This document shows, piece after piece, positions 25,233-39,300 of a stretch of DNA of 64,000 bases. The DNA lies in the NCBI GenBank assembly GCA_030562195.1, contig CM060199.1, positions 19,984,338-20,048,337 of the forward strand, written 5' to 3'. Origin of the DNA: Nipponacmea schrenckii (lineage: Eukaryota > Mollusca > Gastropoda > Lottiidae). A model generated the notes under the pieces. It made no database searches. It was not told where the DNA came from and worked only from the letters and a program-made list of their open reading frames with translations. The position numbers were made by a program, and so were the translations under genes. Each line of letters begins with the position of its first letter. Position 1 is the first letter of the stretch.

Positions 25233-25780
25233 TTCTAAAGAAATGAAACACAGAAAGATTTCTTTTCAATTTAGTTATTAAAGAATGTGTTATTTTTTTT
25301 GGTCCAATAGTAAATATTAAGTTACTTTGCCTATGACTATTAATATTTAAGTTCATACTCCATAGCTGATCAGAGCTTTGAAAATTGGACAAGATTGTCA
25401 AATTATGTTCAAAAGGCTGTCTCAGAAGCAATTGCTGCTTTCTCTCTATTTCTGATAAAAGATCGTTTAAGAGAGGACATCCAAATGAACTCTTCTCAAG
25501 AGAGTCTATAACCTAATGATCCCTACCCTACAACCAAAAATGTATGTAACTGAAATCGTATGAGATCTGTAATTTGCTTTTAAGTGAGGAAGGGGTGCAT
25601 ATTATTTTCTTGACAAAGAATTGTACAGATAAACAATGGGTGCGCATCATACATGGTTGCACACTTTATTCACAATTATATTGTACTCAATACTTGTGCT
25701 TGTGCTTGTGGATATGGCCAATACTCATTCCCATTGTCTATTGGAGTCTAGAAATGATATATGCACATATCAATATCAGA
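25233..25780. other. Sequence just 3' of RALGAPA
   Basis: No gene seen. It includes the likely 3' untranslated sequence of the longer C-terminal isoform. Short plus-strand frames here have no support. Confidence 0.4.
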
Positions 25781-25980
25781 TCAAATATGTATTTCTTTGG
25801 TTATTATCCTCTTCTCTTTGTCTTTTCCTTTACTTTTAGCTGAAGGACTATCAGGGGGTGAACTAGTGCTGTTTAATTTGGATGTTGAGTGTTTTCTGGC
25901 TTTCATTGACAATCTTTTTGCTGTACGAACTATTGCTGAGTCTGTTTTGTCAGATTTATCTGTTAGAGAGGAGTCACTTG
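25781..25980 (-). CDS. RALGAPA: RALGAPA alternative terminal exon 2 (basic C-terminus)
   Basis: The acceptor TTTCATTACAG precedes 25980. The exon starts in phase 1 (needs one base), which fits the single G left by the exon at 34222-34332. It then reads open for 65 codons to TGA at 25781. The tail begins ASDSSLTDKSD, contains a basic run (RTAKRLSMKARKHS) and a Ser/Pro stretch, and ends in KEIHI. Used instead of 30219-30316 it gives a 1,593-residue visible product. Its order and phase make it an alternative to, not an addition after, the other terminal exon, because that exon ends in a stop. Confidence 0.6.
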
Positions 25981-27371
25981 CTGTAATGAAAAGAAAAAAC
26001 AATATTAATTGTTGGGGGTATAAAGTTTATTTCATTCAGTTAAAGATAGATGTAACCACACAAGGTCAAGATAAGGACACATCACAAACACAATTTGCTT
26101 CTAATGAACAGATAATTCCATTATATAACTGTACTTATACATGTATATTATCATCTTTATGCTTAAATGGTCTGATACATAATGTTTATGTTTGGAAGAG
26201 TCATCTCATGCTTTATTTGAGATATTTGCTAAGTGGACTTAAAATGCTTTGATATAATATATTATGTAATCAATATATTTGAACTATGCCATAAGTTTTG
26301 CTTATTTTTTTTTGTATGCTGTTGATAAACATCATATATAAAGACTAAAAGAATGTATTTAGAACAAATTCTAAGAAATATGCGATAAATTAAATATAGG
26401 TCAAACAACACATGCACATGCATGTATTCTATAGTCTGAAATAAAAAACTTAGTCAGTCACATTATAAACATCACAGAACATGCTGATAAAAATATCAAT
26501 TACAATCTATATTGTTATTAAAAAAGGGTTGGTGTAAAAGATATTGTCTTAATTTCTATTTTAAAAACTGAAAAGCAATGAAATACATTAGTAAACCAAA
26601 GCAAAAAACTCAAAAAAAAAAAACTTAAAACGTGCAAAGGTAAAGAAACTTAACTTAGTATAAGATATGAAATGAAAATAACTAAGTGTATGCCTCACTG
26701 TTTTTCTCTTGTCAATGGGCTCACATTCACTAGTAATGCCATGCAAATTAGTTTAAAGTAATACAGAAGACTAAATATTTGCTTTAACAAGTTGACAAGC
26801 ATCAACATCAAAATCTGACATGTAGTTTGCCTACAATCAAAATATGGAAATATTCTCCCATTCAAATTTCTTTTGATGACCTCTCAATGCATGGAGACTA
26901 AATGTCAGATTTTTTATTCTAAAATTGAGCTCTGTCAGCTCTTTGAGCAAATATTGAGACAAATATATCCTTGTAATAATAGGTTTTGGAGGCAAATACA
27001 GAAACAGAAATAAAATGAACAGAAATGTAAAATGAGTGAACGTAACGAAAAATAAAGTGGGAATCTAAAGTTTAAAACATTCAAAAACATAACCATTCTG
27101 ATAACCTTGGGTTAACACAGAAAATCAATTCCGAAATAATTAAAAACTACAGCTGGCACTGAAGTATTTACAATTTGTGTTTCGCATGGTGAGATTGTGT
27201 ATCTATTTTTGTTTATCAAAGTCAGTGAATGGAATTCCCAATTTAACTACATTAGCAAATGTCCCAATAGTAAAGCTATAAATTGATAATCCCATTATCC
27301 TTATCATGAAACCTGGTGTAACCTTTATATCTATTATAAATCCACATAAATAATAAGAACACCTTTAGTCC

Positions 27372-27658
27372 TTTGAAGGGATACTGCATCTTGGCATGAA
27401 CGTAAAATTTTAGTTCTCAAGAATGGTCAATATGAGTATATATTCATCAGTGAACTTACCTGGTGTCATAAAGTAACAGAATCCCTTAAAATCAGGAAAA
27501 TTCACAAAACAAAGTCATTTTCTCTTTTTCATTTTTTTAAATTTTTTTTTTCTTGTTATTTATGGCAGCCTGTATATTAACTGATGAATAGAGGTCTTAC
27601 TGGCCAAGATTAAAATTTCAAATTTTATCTTCATTCTAAGACCTATTATCTCTTTAAT
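27372..27658. mobile_element. MITE, AGGGATACTGC family copy 1 (~287 bp)
   Basis: Starts AAGGGATACTGCATCTTGGC and ends CATTCTAAGACCTATTATCT then CTTTAA. It matches 40452-40789 along most of its length (TGATGAATAGAG, TCTTACTGG[C/T]CAA). The outer ends are inverted copies of each other (AAGGGATA with TATCTCTTT). Confidence 0.65.
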
Positions 27659-28433
27659 AAATTTCTGTTACATGTAGGATATTTTACCGAACAAAAAAAA
27701 AGTTATCTTTAAATTTGGAGAAATCTCTTCCAGTTAACCCAGGGAACTAAGGTAAAAAACAAAATATATATATGTAATAAGACCTAATGAATTAACCAAA
27801 CAGTATATATATATTAATTAATAATATAAAACATTAAAGAACAAAAATTTTAATACATGCATGAAAGTGAAAATCTCAATAAATTACAAGCTTTCAATGA
27901 ATAATGTAAATTTTTAATTCAATTTTTAAATATATTTTAATATTTATAATTTTTTTTGGGTTTCATTAAATCAAATTAAAGATGAAGATACTATTGTCAA
28001 ACTTGGCAAATAAACTAAATTCAGCAAAAAAACATTGCAACTGAATATCATCGATATTTGCAGGCATAAAATCATGTATCACTAACTTGTAATACATAAA
28101 AATATCAGAGCAAAACACAAAATAATGGATCAGCCTAACTTCAGCCCCATAACCATTTTAGAGTGCTGTATCATCTGCAGAAATGAGTATCGCTCCCATA
28201 CCACATTTAGTAGCTAAATAAAACATCCTAAACCCATGAATAAGTTTGAAAGCTGTGTTAATTTATTGAGAAATTATGACATATCCAATGTGAAGTGATA
28301 ATGAACATAATAATATTAGTTTCAAAACACTAAGTGATAAACTTACCAAATTTCTACATCCTACAGTTAGGCTAAATATAAAATGAACACACATGAATTA
28401 TGAATGATCATGGGTGAAAATGAAACTAGTTGA

Positions 28434-28700
28434 AGGGATTATGGTTAGAAAATCCTTGAGCGCTTTTTACAGGTTTTTAAATTTTTTTATGTGTATTATG
28501 GACACTGATAGCAAACAAGTGATTGATGAGGTCAAGAATTGCAAAGGGCCTTATGTGATACAAGGTTATTTTACAAATAGTGACATCATGATACGTTGTC
28601 TTAGTGGAATTGTTGGAACCACTGATGTCTGATTACAATAGGAATGGTACAAATTGATGATATCAGTGTCTCTGATAAACATAACATTTTAGAATTTCTT
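28434..28700. mobile_element. MITE, GGGATTGTAAAG family copy (diverged)
   Basis: Carries AATAGTGACATCATGAT and GGAATTGTTGGAACCACTGA then TGTCTGAT, as in the copy at 22573. The left arm is diverged. Confidence 0.55.
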
Positions 28701-29408
28701 TTAGCAATGTTTTCTCAAGAATGGTAATTACCAAAGTATTTAAAAGTTATTTTCAGGCTGCATCTCTGGTGACATTCAAGGCACAACTGTGTTTAAACCC
28801 AATAAATAGTGCTACATCAAAAACACAATATTGAGACAATGGTAAAATATATGTATGTATTAGATTTGCACAGGGTAAAGCAGAATGTCAAACTCTGGAG
28901 TTACAGCCCATATATTTGGCTGGAATATTCACATAATCTTACCATAAATTGATGCAGCTTAGATTTGTACAGAATGAAAATTGACTTGCCTGGAAAACAT
29001 GCTTTCCAAAGACACTTTATCTTAAATTTCTGCCTATTTCTTTGATTGGAAATAATGAAATGAATCAGAGCCTATAATCTATTTGTAAGATCCTTAGATG
29101 CAACATGGAGTATTCTGACACTGAGGTCAAGATGCAAAAATAAGCAAGTTTTTCCGATCAGCATCATCTCCATTATTAGTTTTTAACAGTCAATTTTATT
29201 TTTAAAGTAGAAAATTTGCATATTCTACAATTGGAACTTGTCTTCTTTATCTGTGTCAGATTGAAATTTAAAATCTGCTGCTCTTTTATCTAATGGCAAT
29301 GAATTAGAAAGAAGGGTTAACAACATTCAAACTGGCTTTTCCTAGTCAATCAAAAAGTAATCCAGCTTCACCACTATTTTCTAATCCTGTGTTTGACCAG
29401 GTTTTTTT

Positions 29409-29666
29409 CTACCTTGTTTCCCTTGGAGAGTGATGCAGGGTTGGAGGGACTGACATGGCAATATCATCTAGTTGTTTGGATGGGACAATGAACTGAGCCC
29501 TGTGTGCCACAGGCTGTGCACGTTCAAGATCCCTCAACAGTTGGAAATCACAAAAAACATAGGCTAATGTATCAGTCCTAGGAAATGTGTCCCTCATTAC
29601 ACACTGCATGTCGTTGACCGTCTTCATTAGCCCATTAGGTGCATAAAGTAGGAGGTAAAAATCCAT
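29409..29666 (-). repeat. Repeat-derived open frame (85 codons), origin unknown
   Basis: An open minus-strand frame reads ANGLMKTVNDMQCVMRDTF, then CDFQLLRDLERAQPVAHRAQ and DDIAMSVPPTLHHSP. Its DNA is related to broken copies at 9841-10104 and 42946-43060, so I treat it as a fragment of a mobile or retrocopied sequence and not as a RALGAPA exon. A GTAG donor-like end follows at 29408, but there is no convincing acceptor. I do not recognise the protein. Confidence 0.4.
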
Positions 29667-30218
29667 TCATTTCATTCCATTTTTGTGGATTAGATTTGGA
29701 TGAAGATTGGTCACAAATTCAACAAGGAACACAGAAAAGCAACTGATATTTAAGGCCTCATTTCACAATGGCGTCTGAATGATGTATGCATGGTATAGGG
29801 AAATGATTTCATGGTTTTGTGGAACATTAGTATCATCTCAAACAGTTACATGCAATAATAAATTGAACAGCACTGCATCAGGTGGATTGGGTCAACTTTA
29901 CAGAACAATGTTTTTGCTTACTTCTGTGAATGAATCAAATTTTGGGTTTCCACAGTTTATGAGCAATGCATTGCACAGTCACAATAAATTTACTTGCACA
30001 AATTTTATAGATTTCAATGCAATGAATAGCTTGGATCAATATAACCCCAAAATAAAGTTTTGAAAAATATCATTCTTTTGTGCCCAAAATTTGCAGCCAA
30101 AAAAAAAAAAATGTATCACAAAAGCAGTGAATGGTTATTGATCTGTAAAGAAAACAATATTGACAACGCCAATGCAAAAACTTCATACATGAGGCAACAC
30201 TAAGTCTACCTTCACCTC

Positions 30219-30316
30219 CTAGAGAGTGTCAAAATCGCTTGTTGATGAAACAGTATGCTGTCTACGTAAACCAGTTGGCCAAAATATAGCTCCTGGTGCT
30301 GTATGATGATGTAGAG
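30219..30316 (-). CDS. RALGAPA: RALGAPA alternative terminal exon 1 (residues 1528-1559, stop)
   Basis: The acceptor is GTTATTATTTTTAG. Phase 1 fits the G left by the preceding exon (G+CT = Ala). It reads [19 protein letters not shown] and ends SDFDTL at TAG 30221-30219. The other two frames give a stop or a poor peptide. The phase match and the sensible peptide support it. Confidence 0.75.
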
Positions 30317-33300
30317 CTAAAAATAATAACAGGCAAATCAGAAAAGAATATGGACAGGGTTCATGTATGTGGAATGCAATATGCTGAATCAAAATGATTA
30401 CATTTTCTGGTATTTTTTGAGCTTTGCTGAAATATATATATGTATAAACTAAAAAAGCCCTGCTTTCAGCTTTTCAAACAAAACATTTCTACCCATTAAT
30501 ATGATTCATTGCCTATAAATACACAATGCAATAAGGAATTCCCTTGGCTACAGACCTATTGATGAACTTCAATACATATTGAATACAACAGCAAATCATG
30601 TAAAAAGTCTAATAAACCCAATGTTCAGATACTCAACAAATCTTATATTTGGCTGATTTAGTTTTTATAAACAATATGAAACTCATAAATATGCCTGATG
30701 AAATATGTGAAGATATATTACTCATATTTTATTATAGCTGTGTGAATAATAATAATAATAAAAATAATAAGGATGGTTATTATACAAGACATCAATATAC
30801 AAGTTTAAAAGATACAAAATACATAGGGTTAAGGCCTTATAAATTTTAGTAATCAAAAACAGTTATGCACTGTGAAGGGATACCTAAACAAAGCACTATT
30901 TAATGTTCTCAGGCCATTCTGCAGACATGGTGGTTTCGACCTGACTTGACCAACCCTCGTTAGATCCACGCCTTTTGATTTTTTTATAGCCATAAATTAA
31001 ATAAAATATTAAAACCCTTCAACAACATTCATGGTTCTGAAGTTTTTTTTTAAATTCTCAACCATTTGTTACAATTTTGTGATTGATATTTGGAATAGTC
31101 ATATAATTCCAATAATGAATATAGACTTATTTTGCCAAATTAAAAAAAAATTAGTCATTCAAAGAATTATCATACCAATGTACATGTACATGTATATGTA
31201 TAGTTTAGTTTATAAATTAGGAAATCTCTACAAATATTTTCCCCTTCGATGTTAATTACTAAAAAAAATAAGGCTTAAACCTTTAAATGTTTAAAAGGTA
31301 GAATATTTATGCATAAAATATTAAGTAAAGAGACAAATGCTAGTATAATCCAAGTTTTAAAAATTAATTGTTTGTACAAATTATACAATTTGCTGTTCTC
31401 CCTTTTAAAACACAATTTCTCACAAGTAAAATTTGCAGATCTTGGGAGAAATGCTAATAATCTGAATGGACGGAAAATGGGATATATACAAAATGATTAT
31501 TGATTAAATACAATGATGAATATAAAATGACCTTCAAATGATATCAATGACCACAAGAAATTAAGTCTTTCATGAATTTCATTCTAATCAGTGATCTCTT
31601 ACATGATGATATACAGATGAAAAAAGTAAGTTTACTACTATAACCATTTTAGTAGCAAGTTGAAATATTTTACAAAACCATTGGATTGAGCTCAATTTCA
31701 GCTATTCACATTACTTTTCAGAATAAATCTCTCATGCCTGGTTTGTCTGCACTTTAATCAATATGCACGAGCAGAAGAGATAACAATAAAAGTTGACCAT
31801 GTCATAAATTATGACTCGGAAATCAGTTATATTAAATGGTCTATATTTTATTCAATTGCAGATTAACCTTATGTCAGAATATCATTCTGAAAAGAAAACA
31901 GATCGCTAAGATTGGGCTCTATAAGTGAAGAAATCAAGTTTATAGACATAGAGTAGATATCCACAAGAAATAATTCAGTTAGCAAGTTTGTGCATCATTA
32001 AAAATATCCAAGGAACAGGTTTAAAATCCACTTCTAAAACAGTATCCATATTTCACCTTTACACCTAAATTGCTATGAAATAAACATCAAAATTCAATAA
32101 ATTGTTTGAAATGTGTACCAATTATTTACCATGTGATTTGATATACCATTAATAATAATCATTTTTCCATGTAAGCCTACCAGTACCTGCAAATTTTATA
32201 TTTTTACCACCACCATCATCTAGCTACATGGTCTCATGAAGTAAAGCTACACTAATGCTCTTTTCATGGATTTTTGCTTCAGATTTGAAAAATTCAAAAA
32301 AATTATCGGTAGATATCTCTAACAATTTTTCTCTTGGCATTAAAATGTTATGTAGTTTTGTTTATCAAGGTGGCTCTAATATTTGTTATTCATATAGTTA
32401 TATATGTTCTACTAGCAGAAGGTCCTAGAAGCACAATGAAGAGATGTTTAAAATCATACATTAATTTTTGGTGCCTAACAAATTACAAAAATAATTTTTT
32501 TTAAAAAGAAAAAGTAAGATAATTAAGCATGAAACCCACTCCCAAATCAGAAAAGCTTTATTGACAGTGGTAGCAAATCTGACAATCAACAATCATTTAA
32601 ATAATAAGGCGCATTTACTGGTTTCTGATAATCTGGAGAGCATTTTACTGGGAATGGAATACATTTACATTGTTCACATGGTCTAAGAGAAAGGGACACA
32701 ACTCTGATTATGGCATCAAATGTTTCAACTGTAGGAAATTAAATAAACGCAATAACAGAAATGTGAAGCCAACATGAGGATGATTTTAGAAATTATTTAT
32801 ACTTCAATCACTTAACAAATATTTGTGAAATGCCAGAAGTAAAGAGTCTCACTCAAGAAGACAACAGAATCTACAATTTATAACCAAAACTGATTCAGCT
32901 TTACAAAAACTGCTGAGCCTTGTCGAATGGCATTATTCATTGATAACATTTACATACTTAAATCATATATTGTTGATTGTCAAACTTGTAATAACTTATT
33001 GTGATATTGTTAATATATACCTGATAGTGTATTAATAAAGTACATTATTGATTTAAATAGTAAAAGATAAACATATATATTACTATGAACAAATACCCAT
33101 TACAGCTGCTTCAAAAATTGTGTTCAATATCATACTCCAATTTCATATTTTAAAATTCTTCAAATAGATTAGTTCATCTTTTCAATACAATTCGACTTAT
33201 TAATTACATATTCATTGTCAATTTTCAGAGATTCTCGAATGTTTATTGTACCACAAATAACAAAAATTCTGAGTTCTGATTGGTCGAAATACATGGGGTT

Positions 33301-36300
33301 TAATAGTAATTTGACATCATGTCTTTGCAATTTAACCAAGACTGATTCAGCTTTACAAAAACTTGAATTTGTGAATGGCAGGATTTTCTTTTAACATTTC
33401 GTAGCGCAACGTTAGTTTGTTGATTGTGAAACTTGTAAAACCCTTATTGTATTGTTAATCATACCTGATTTAAATTAATAAAGTACATAGATTTAAATAG
33501 TAAAAGATCAACATATATGGTACAATTACCAAAACCCATTACTGCTTTAAGAAAGGGGGTTTTTAAATTCATATATTTCCATGTTTTAAAATATTCCATT
33601 AAATACCGCAAGCGGTCTCTTTTCAAAAAATTCGACTTATTATTTAAACATATTAATTCCAAATTTAAAAAGATTTTAAATGTTTAATATATAGCCTTGA
33701 CTCAGTCCTAATAATTTGTCTCATAAAGGCAGTTTGTAAGAGCCTTCCAAAAAAATAATATCAATGATTCAAAGGGTCTTCTGATGGATATGTAAACTGG
33801 TTTGATGAACAATTTATGTTTACTGCCAGAATGGAATTGGAAACTTGTGTTAATTTTTAGTTTTATCTGATAATTTTGACTTCAACAGAACTAATATGTC
33901 ATTCTCTAAAGGAATAAGTATATCAAATTCCATCCGTAGAAATTTTGTCGAATTTATAAAGCCTTTTTATAAATAATTATGTATTCACTGCCTAAATTAT
34001 TTGAAGAAAGACAGACAGACAAAGGCAATGACAATAAACAATAAAATATGGCCATATGAAAAATTCTATAACTTAAGATGACTTAATTTATTTACAATTA
34101 GGTGCATGAAGTTAAAAACTGGATAAAAGAGACCACTGTCAATGGTTAGTAATGCTATAACACTATATGAAGGTTAGGTTATCCAGCCCCTTATGCCATA
34201 AAGCAGACTGAGGTTTCCTACCTCGACCTTGTCGTAATGTTGAAGGAGAAGTTATTCCAGATATATCTGTGAGTATGTTATCTGAAATACTAGCACCACT
34301 ACTACTCTCGCTGGGTACTGCTGTATCTACAACTGCAAGTAAAAAAAAAAAATGAGGTGTCATCTACAGTGGAAGTTAGTGCAGTGAAAAACAGAATTTT
34401 AAACTTATACATTATTACGGGTTTTTCGGTATAGGCATGTTCGTTATAAAGTAAGGACCACTGTATTGTCTTTGCGCATATGTGATTTTCAATTTAATAT
34501 GTTCCATTTTTTGCTCAAATTTGTCTTCTGCAAAAATAAATTTGAAAATAATAATATGAAATCATTTAGTTGCTGCACAAATATATTGGTGAATCAATGT
34601 ATTGCCGATATGACATACAACATTTCGTCTATCAAGGTTGTGTATCGATAATGGACGATACCTCTCATTCCAATAAAAGTGGGACTTTTTATAAATTGGT
34701 AAATAGAATTGAAGGAACTATATTAGCTTATATCACAGTAACAAAGTTATTGAACATAATATATTGAAACTTTCAAGATAAATTTATTTTCAATTCCTTT
34801 TTAGAGATATCGCGATACAGATCACATTGTAGCATAATTGGCCTTTGAATAAAGAAATGTTATTTTATTTGACTGACTTACTCGTTGAGTTGGTAGGTAA
34901 AACAGGAGCAAAGATATATGCAGCAAAATCTTCAAAAGTTGTTGGTTCTGTATTCTGCTGTATAATTGTCTCCAGGCACTTAGCACGTTCCTCATAGCTA
35001 AACAATGTGTTAGGGAAATTGATAAATTAATGTGGAGTCTTGCTTTCAAACTTGATGTGCATAGCTTGACTTTTTCCAAACATGTCTCCTTTCCTACCTT
35101 TAACTATTTTACTATAAACAGACCCCATATTCCAGTATTAATTCAAAACTTGTGGTGCTTTAACCACAAATCAATATGATTCAACAGAGAATTTAATATA
35201 CAGATCATATTGGTTGAATGTTAGACACAGCCACGTCCTTGTGTATTGAACCTAATTTTTTAACCATGTAAAGAGTTTATTTTTATTATTAAATTATGCT
35301 TAAAGCTGTGCCATTTCAGTTTGATAAACTTGAAGAATAGAAATTGTTGTCATAACTGAAGGTTGTTGATTTAAATGTTTTCTTCAAGCATGTCCAACAC
35401 ACATCACAAAATTTATTCCAAAACTATGTAGATATCCAAGGACATTTTTCAACAAATCTAATTATATTTTTTTATATGCATTCTGTTTATGAAAGGATAC
35501 AATGAATGAAAGAAAGGCATTAAGGAACGTTTGATACGACTAGCATTGACTGCTGTAGCTCGAACTAGTCCAGGTAATACTTTACTATCTACTATTGCAC
35601 CATCAAACAGAGGTCCAAAATACGGTACCTGTAACAAACAATACAAACTTTTAAACCAATAAATCAATAATTATAGGATCATGGTTCACTTTATCCAAAT
35701 GTTGTGTAAAAGGCTGATAATTTCAACATATCAAAATGGCATTTTTTCAGCTTTAATTTAAAAGTTTAATTCAGTGAAACCGGTAAAAATATACAAAATT
35801 TCTGTCATGTTAGGCAGGTGATTGCCTATTACTGTTTATCTATTTTCGACATTAAATTGGTTCAAAATAAGTGTTGGAACTATCCTGACTGAAAAAAATT
35901 AGTTTAGTTGGCAAATTCACAGAATAAGATATACACATTCACTCATTCTTTGATGCTGTATTTAATATAAAACCGTATGGTAAATGATAAATAATAATAA
36001 AAATATCACCAAACTCTGTAAGTATTATACAACTCAATTTCTATTAATCTGTATTCTATATAAACCACATGGTAAAGGATAAATAAAAAAAATATCACCA
36101 AACTCTGTAAGTATTATACAACTCACCTCGTGATTTCTATTAATCTGTATTCTATATAAACCACATGGTAAAGGATAAATAAAAAAAATATCACCAAACT
36201 CTGTAAGTATTATACAACTCACCTCGTGATTTCTATTAATCTGTATTCTATATAAACCACATGGTAGAGGATAAATAAAAAAAATATCACCAAACTCTGT

Positions 36301-39300
36301 AAGTATTATACAACTCACCTCGTGATTTCTATTAATCTGTATTCTATATAAACCACATGGTAGAGGATAAATAAAAAAAATATCACCAAACTCTGTAAGT
36401 ATTATACAACTCACCTCGTGATTTCTATTAATCTGTATTCTATATAAACCACATGGTAGAGGATAAATAAAAAAAATATCACCAAACTCTGTAAGTATTA
36501 TACAACTCACCTCATGTTTTCTATTAATCTGTATTCTATATAAACCACATGGTAGAGGATAAATAAAAATAATATCACCAAACTCTGTAAGTATTATACA
36601 ACTCACCTCATGATTTCTATTAATCTGTATTCTATATAAACCACATGGTAGAGGATAAATAATAATAATGATATCACCAAACTCTGTAGGTATTATACCA
36701 CTACTCACCTCATGTTTTCTATTAATCTGTATTCTATATAAACCACATGGTAGAGGATAAATATAATAATATATCACCAAACTCTGAGTTTTATACAACT
36801 CACCTCATGTTTTCTATTAATCTGTATTCTATATAAACCACATGGTAGGGGATAAATAATAATAATGATATCACCAAACTCTAGGTATTATACAACTCAC
36901 CTCATGTTTTCTATTAATCTGTATTCTATATAAACCACATGGTAGAGGATAAATAAAAATAATATCACCAAACTCTGTAGGTATTATACAACTCACCTCA
37001 TGTTTTCTATTAATCTGTATTCTATATAAACCACATGGTAGGGGATAAATAATAATAATGATATCACCAAACTCTGTAGGTATTATACAACTCACCTCAT
37101 GTTTTCTATTAATCTGTATTCTATATAAACCACATGGTAGAGGATAAATAATAATAATGATATCACCAAACTCTACTGGCATTACACTACTCACCTCATG
37201 TTTTCTATTAATCTGTATTCTATATAAACCACATGGTAGAGGATAAATAATAATAATGATATCACCAAACTCTGTAGGTATTATACCACTACTCACCTCA
37301 TGTTTTCTATTAATCTGTATTCTATATAAACCACATGGTAGAGGATAAATAATAATAATGATATCACCAAACTCTACTGGCATTACACTACTCACCTCAT
37401 GTTTTCTACTAATCTGTATTCTTTATAAACCACATGTAGGGGATAAATAATAATAATGATATCACCAAACTCTGTAGGTATTATACCACAACTCACCTCA
37501 TGTTTTCTATTAATCTGTATTCTATATAAACCACATGGTAGAGGATAAATAATAATAATGATATTACCAAACTCTACTGGCATTACACTACTCACCTCAT
37601 GTTTTCTATTAATCTGTATTCTATATAAACCACATGGTAGAGGATAAATAATAATAATGATATCACCAAACTCTGTAGGTATTATACCACTACTCACCTC
37701 ATGTTTTCTATTAATCTGTATTCTATATAAACCACATGGTAGGGGATAAATAATAATAATAATATCACCAAACTCTGTAGGTATTATACCACTACTCACC
37801 TCATGTTTTCTATTAATCTGTATTCTATATAAACCACATGGTAGGGGATAAATAATAATAATGATATCACCAAACTCTGTAGGTATTATACCACTACTCA
37901 CCTCATGTTTTCTATTAATCTGTATTCTATATAAACCACACGGTAGAGGATAAATAATAATAATGATATCACCAAACTCTGTAGGTATTATACCCCGTCT
38001 GTAATCTCGTGTGTGTTCTGACCAGACAATGTGAACTTCATCATTTCCCAGATGACGCATCTACAATAAATAAAGTACATGTATATACAAGTAAGTTTGG
38101 TTACTATTGAATCTTCAAGCTCATCTTCCATGTAATAAGAAATGTCAGGAACTGTCTAGCGGCTCTTCATTTGTACGAATTGTAAGAAGCATGCCTCTCG
38201 TTTCATTTTCATAACTATTTTACAATTATTATAACCAAACATGGTTTTTAATTTCAAGTAGCAGCCATACCAGTAAAATGTTGTAATATTACCATTGTGG
38301 TACGGTAGTCAAAGGGTTAAAAAACATCCTGCTTTCTACTCTGTATTTGCCATAACACATATTTTAGTTCTAATCTTAGACTATGATATTGTTATTTCCA
38401 AAATATACAATAAAGAGTGTGCTTATTTCCTAATATTGTCTTATTTTTGTGATCTATATATTAAAGTATTAAACCAAACAAAAGTTTAAAAAAAAGCTAT
38501 TTAAATGATTGTTCACATCTATATTCTTGTTCTGATCCAATTTTCCCAAGTCTATTAACTGGATACAATGAACAAATGCCTAAAATGGCTCCCTCCTTGC
38601 TCACCTTAATATGCTTGGATTCATCAGTACCAACAGGCATTCTGGTAGAGACATGAAATATGACTTCACAGCTAGAATTAGCATAGTATGGTGCTGTATC
38701 ACCTGTTGTTTTATTTTTCTGTAAACCACCTAGAAATCCTTGATGATTTTCTAAATCCACCTACAAAACAATAAATAACTTTAAAATTGTGTTACCTTCT
38801 TTGTGGTACAAGTTATTCGAGTAAGCCATGGTCGCAAACACGGCAGTCAGTTGACCTTTGATCCTCTGTCAGTTGACCTTTTGAACCACTATCAGTTAAC
38901 ATTTGAATGTGCCACTGTGTCAGATTTATTTTTATTAGACCAAACTTTCTTGTAGTTTTTATCAGTTTTATTTGTTACTCATCCTCCTCATTTAAGGTTG
39001 GTTAAATTAACCTTTTGACCTAACCTGTTGACGTAAACAAAAGACTACAGACATTTCAGTTTTCGGTTTGGATTCAATTTTGTCAGCAATATTAACTTAA
39101 ATTAAAAAAAATACTACAAGTACCTCCCAGCCTAATCCAGCTACAAATGTTTCATAATCTCTACTACCAGCAGTATTAGATAATATAGAATTCTTATCTT
39201 CTTGTCCTGTGGCCACATAGATCACTGCTATTTTATGAGTTTCACGGCTGAAAGAAAGGTAAAGGTACATGTTAATCAAACTGAAGACAATAAGCAAACA

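Larger units (their letters stand above)
25981..30218 (-). other. Intron between the alternative terminal exons
   Basis: Non-coding apart from a repeat-derived frame at 29409-29666. It holds two MITE copies (27372-27658 and 28434-28700) and many AT-rich low-complexity runs. Some of the right end is probably 3' untranslated sequence of the shorter isoform. Confidence 0.5.
30317..34221 (-). other. RALGAPA intron, 3.9 kb
   Basis: AT-rich with no coding frame. It includes a diverged ~460-bp duplication (32880-33110 and 33340-33545) and a decayed repeat end at 33900-34066. Confidence 0.6.

Noticed and set aside
25761..26252. 163-codon plus-strand frame with hydrophobic start
   Set aside because: It lies antisense over the RALGAPA alternative terminal exon, has no splice or family support, and the minus frame is phase-compatible with the gene.
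36034..38060. Long repetitive minus-strand frames read as a repeat protein of 32-34-residue units
   Set aside because: Each unit is an exon end plus a perfect splice donor, frameshifts split the array, and the joined gene needs only the first copy. It is an intronic array, not a separate protein.
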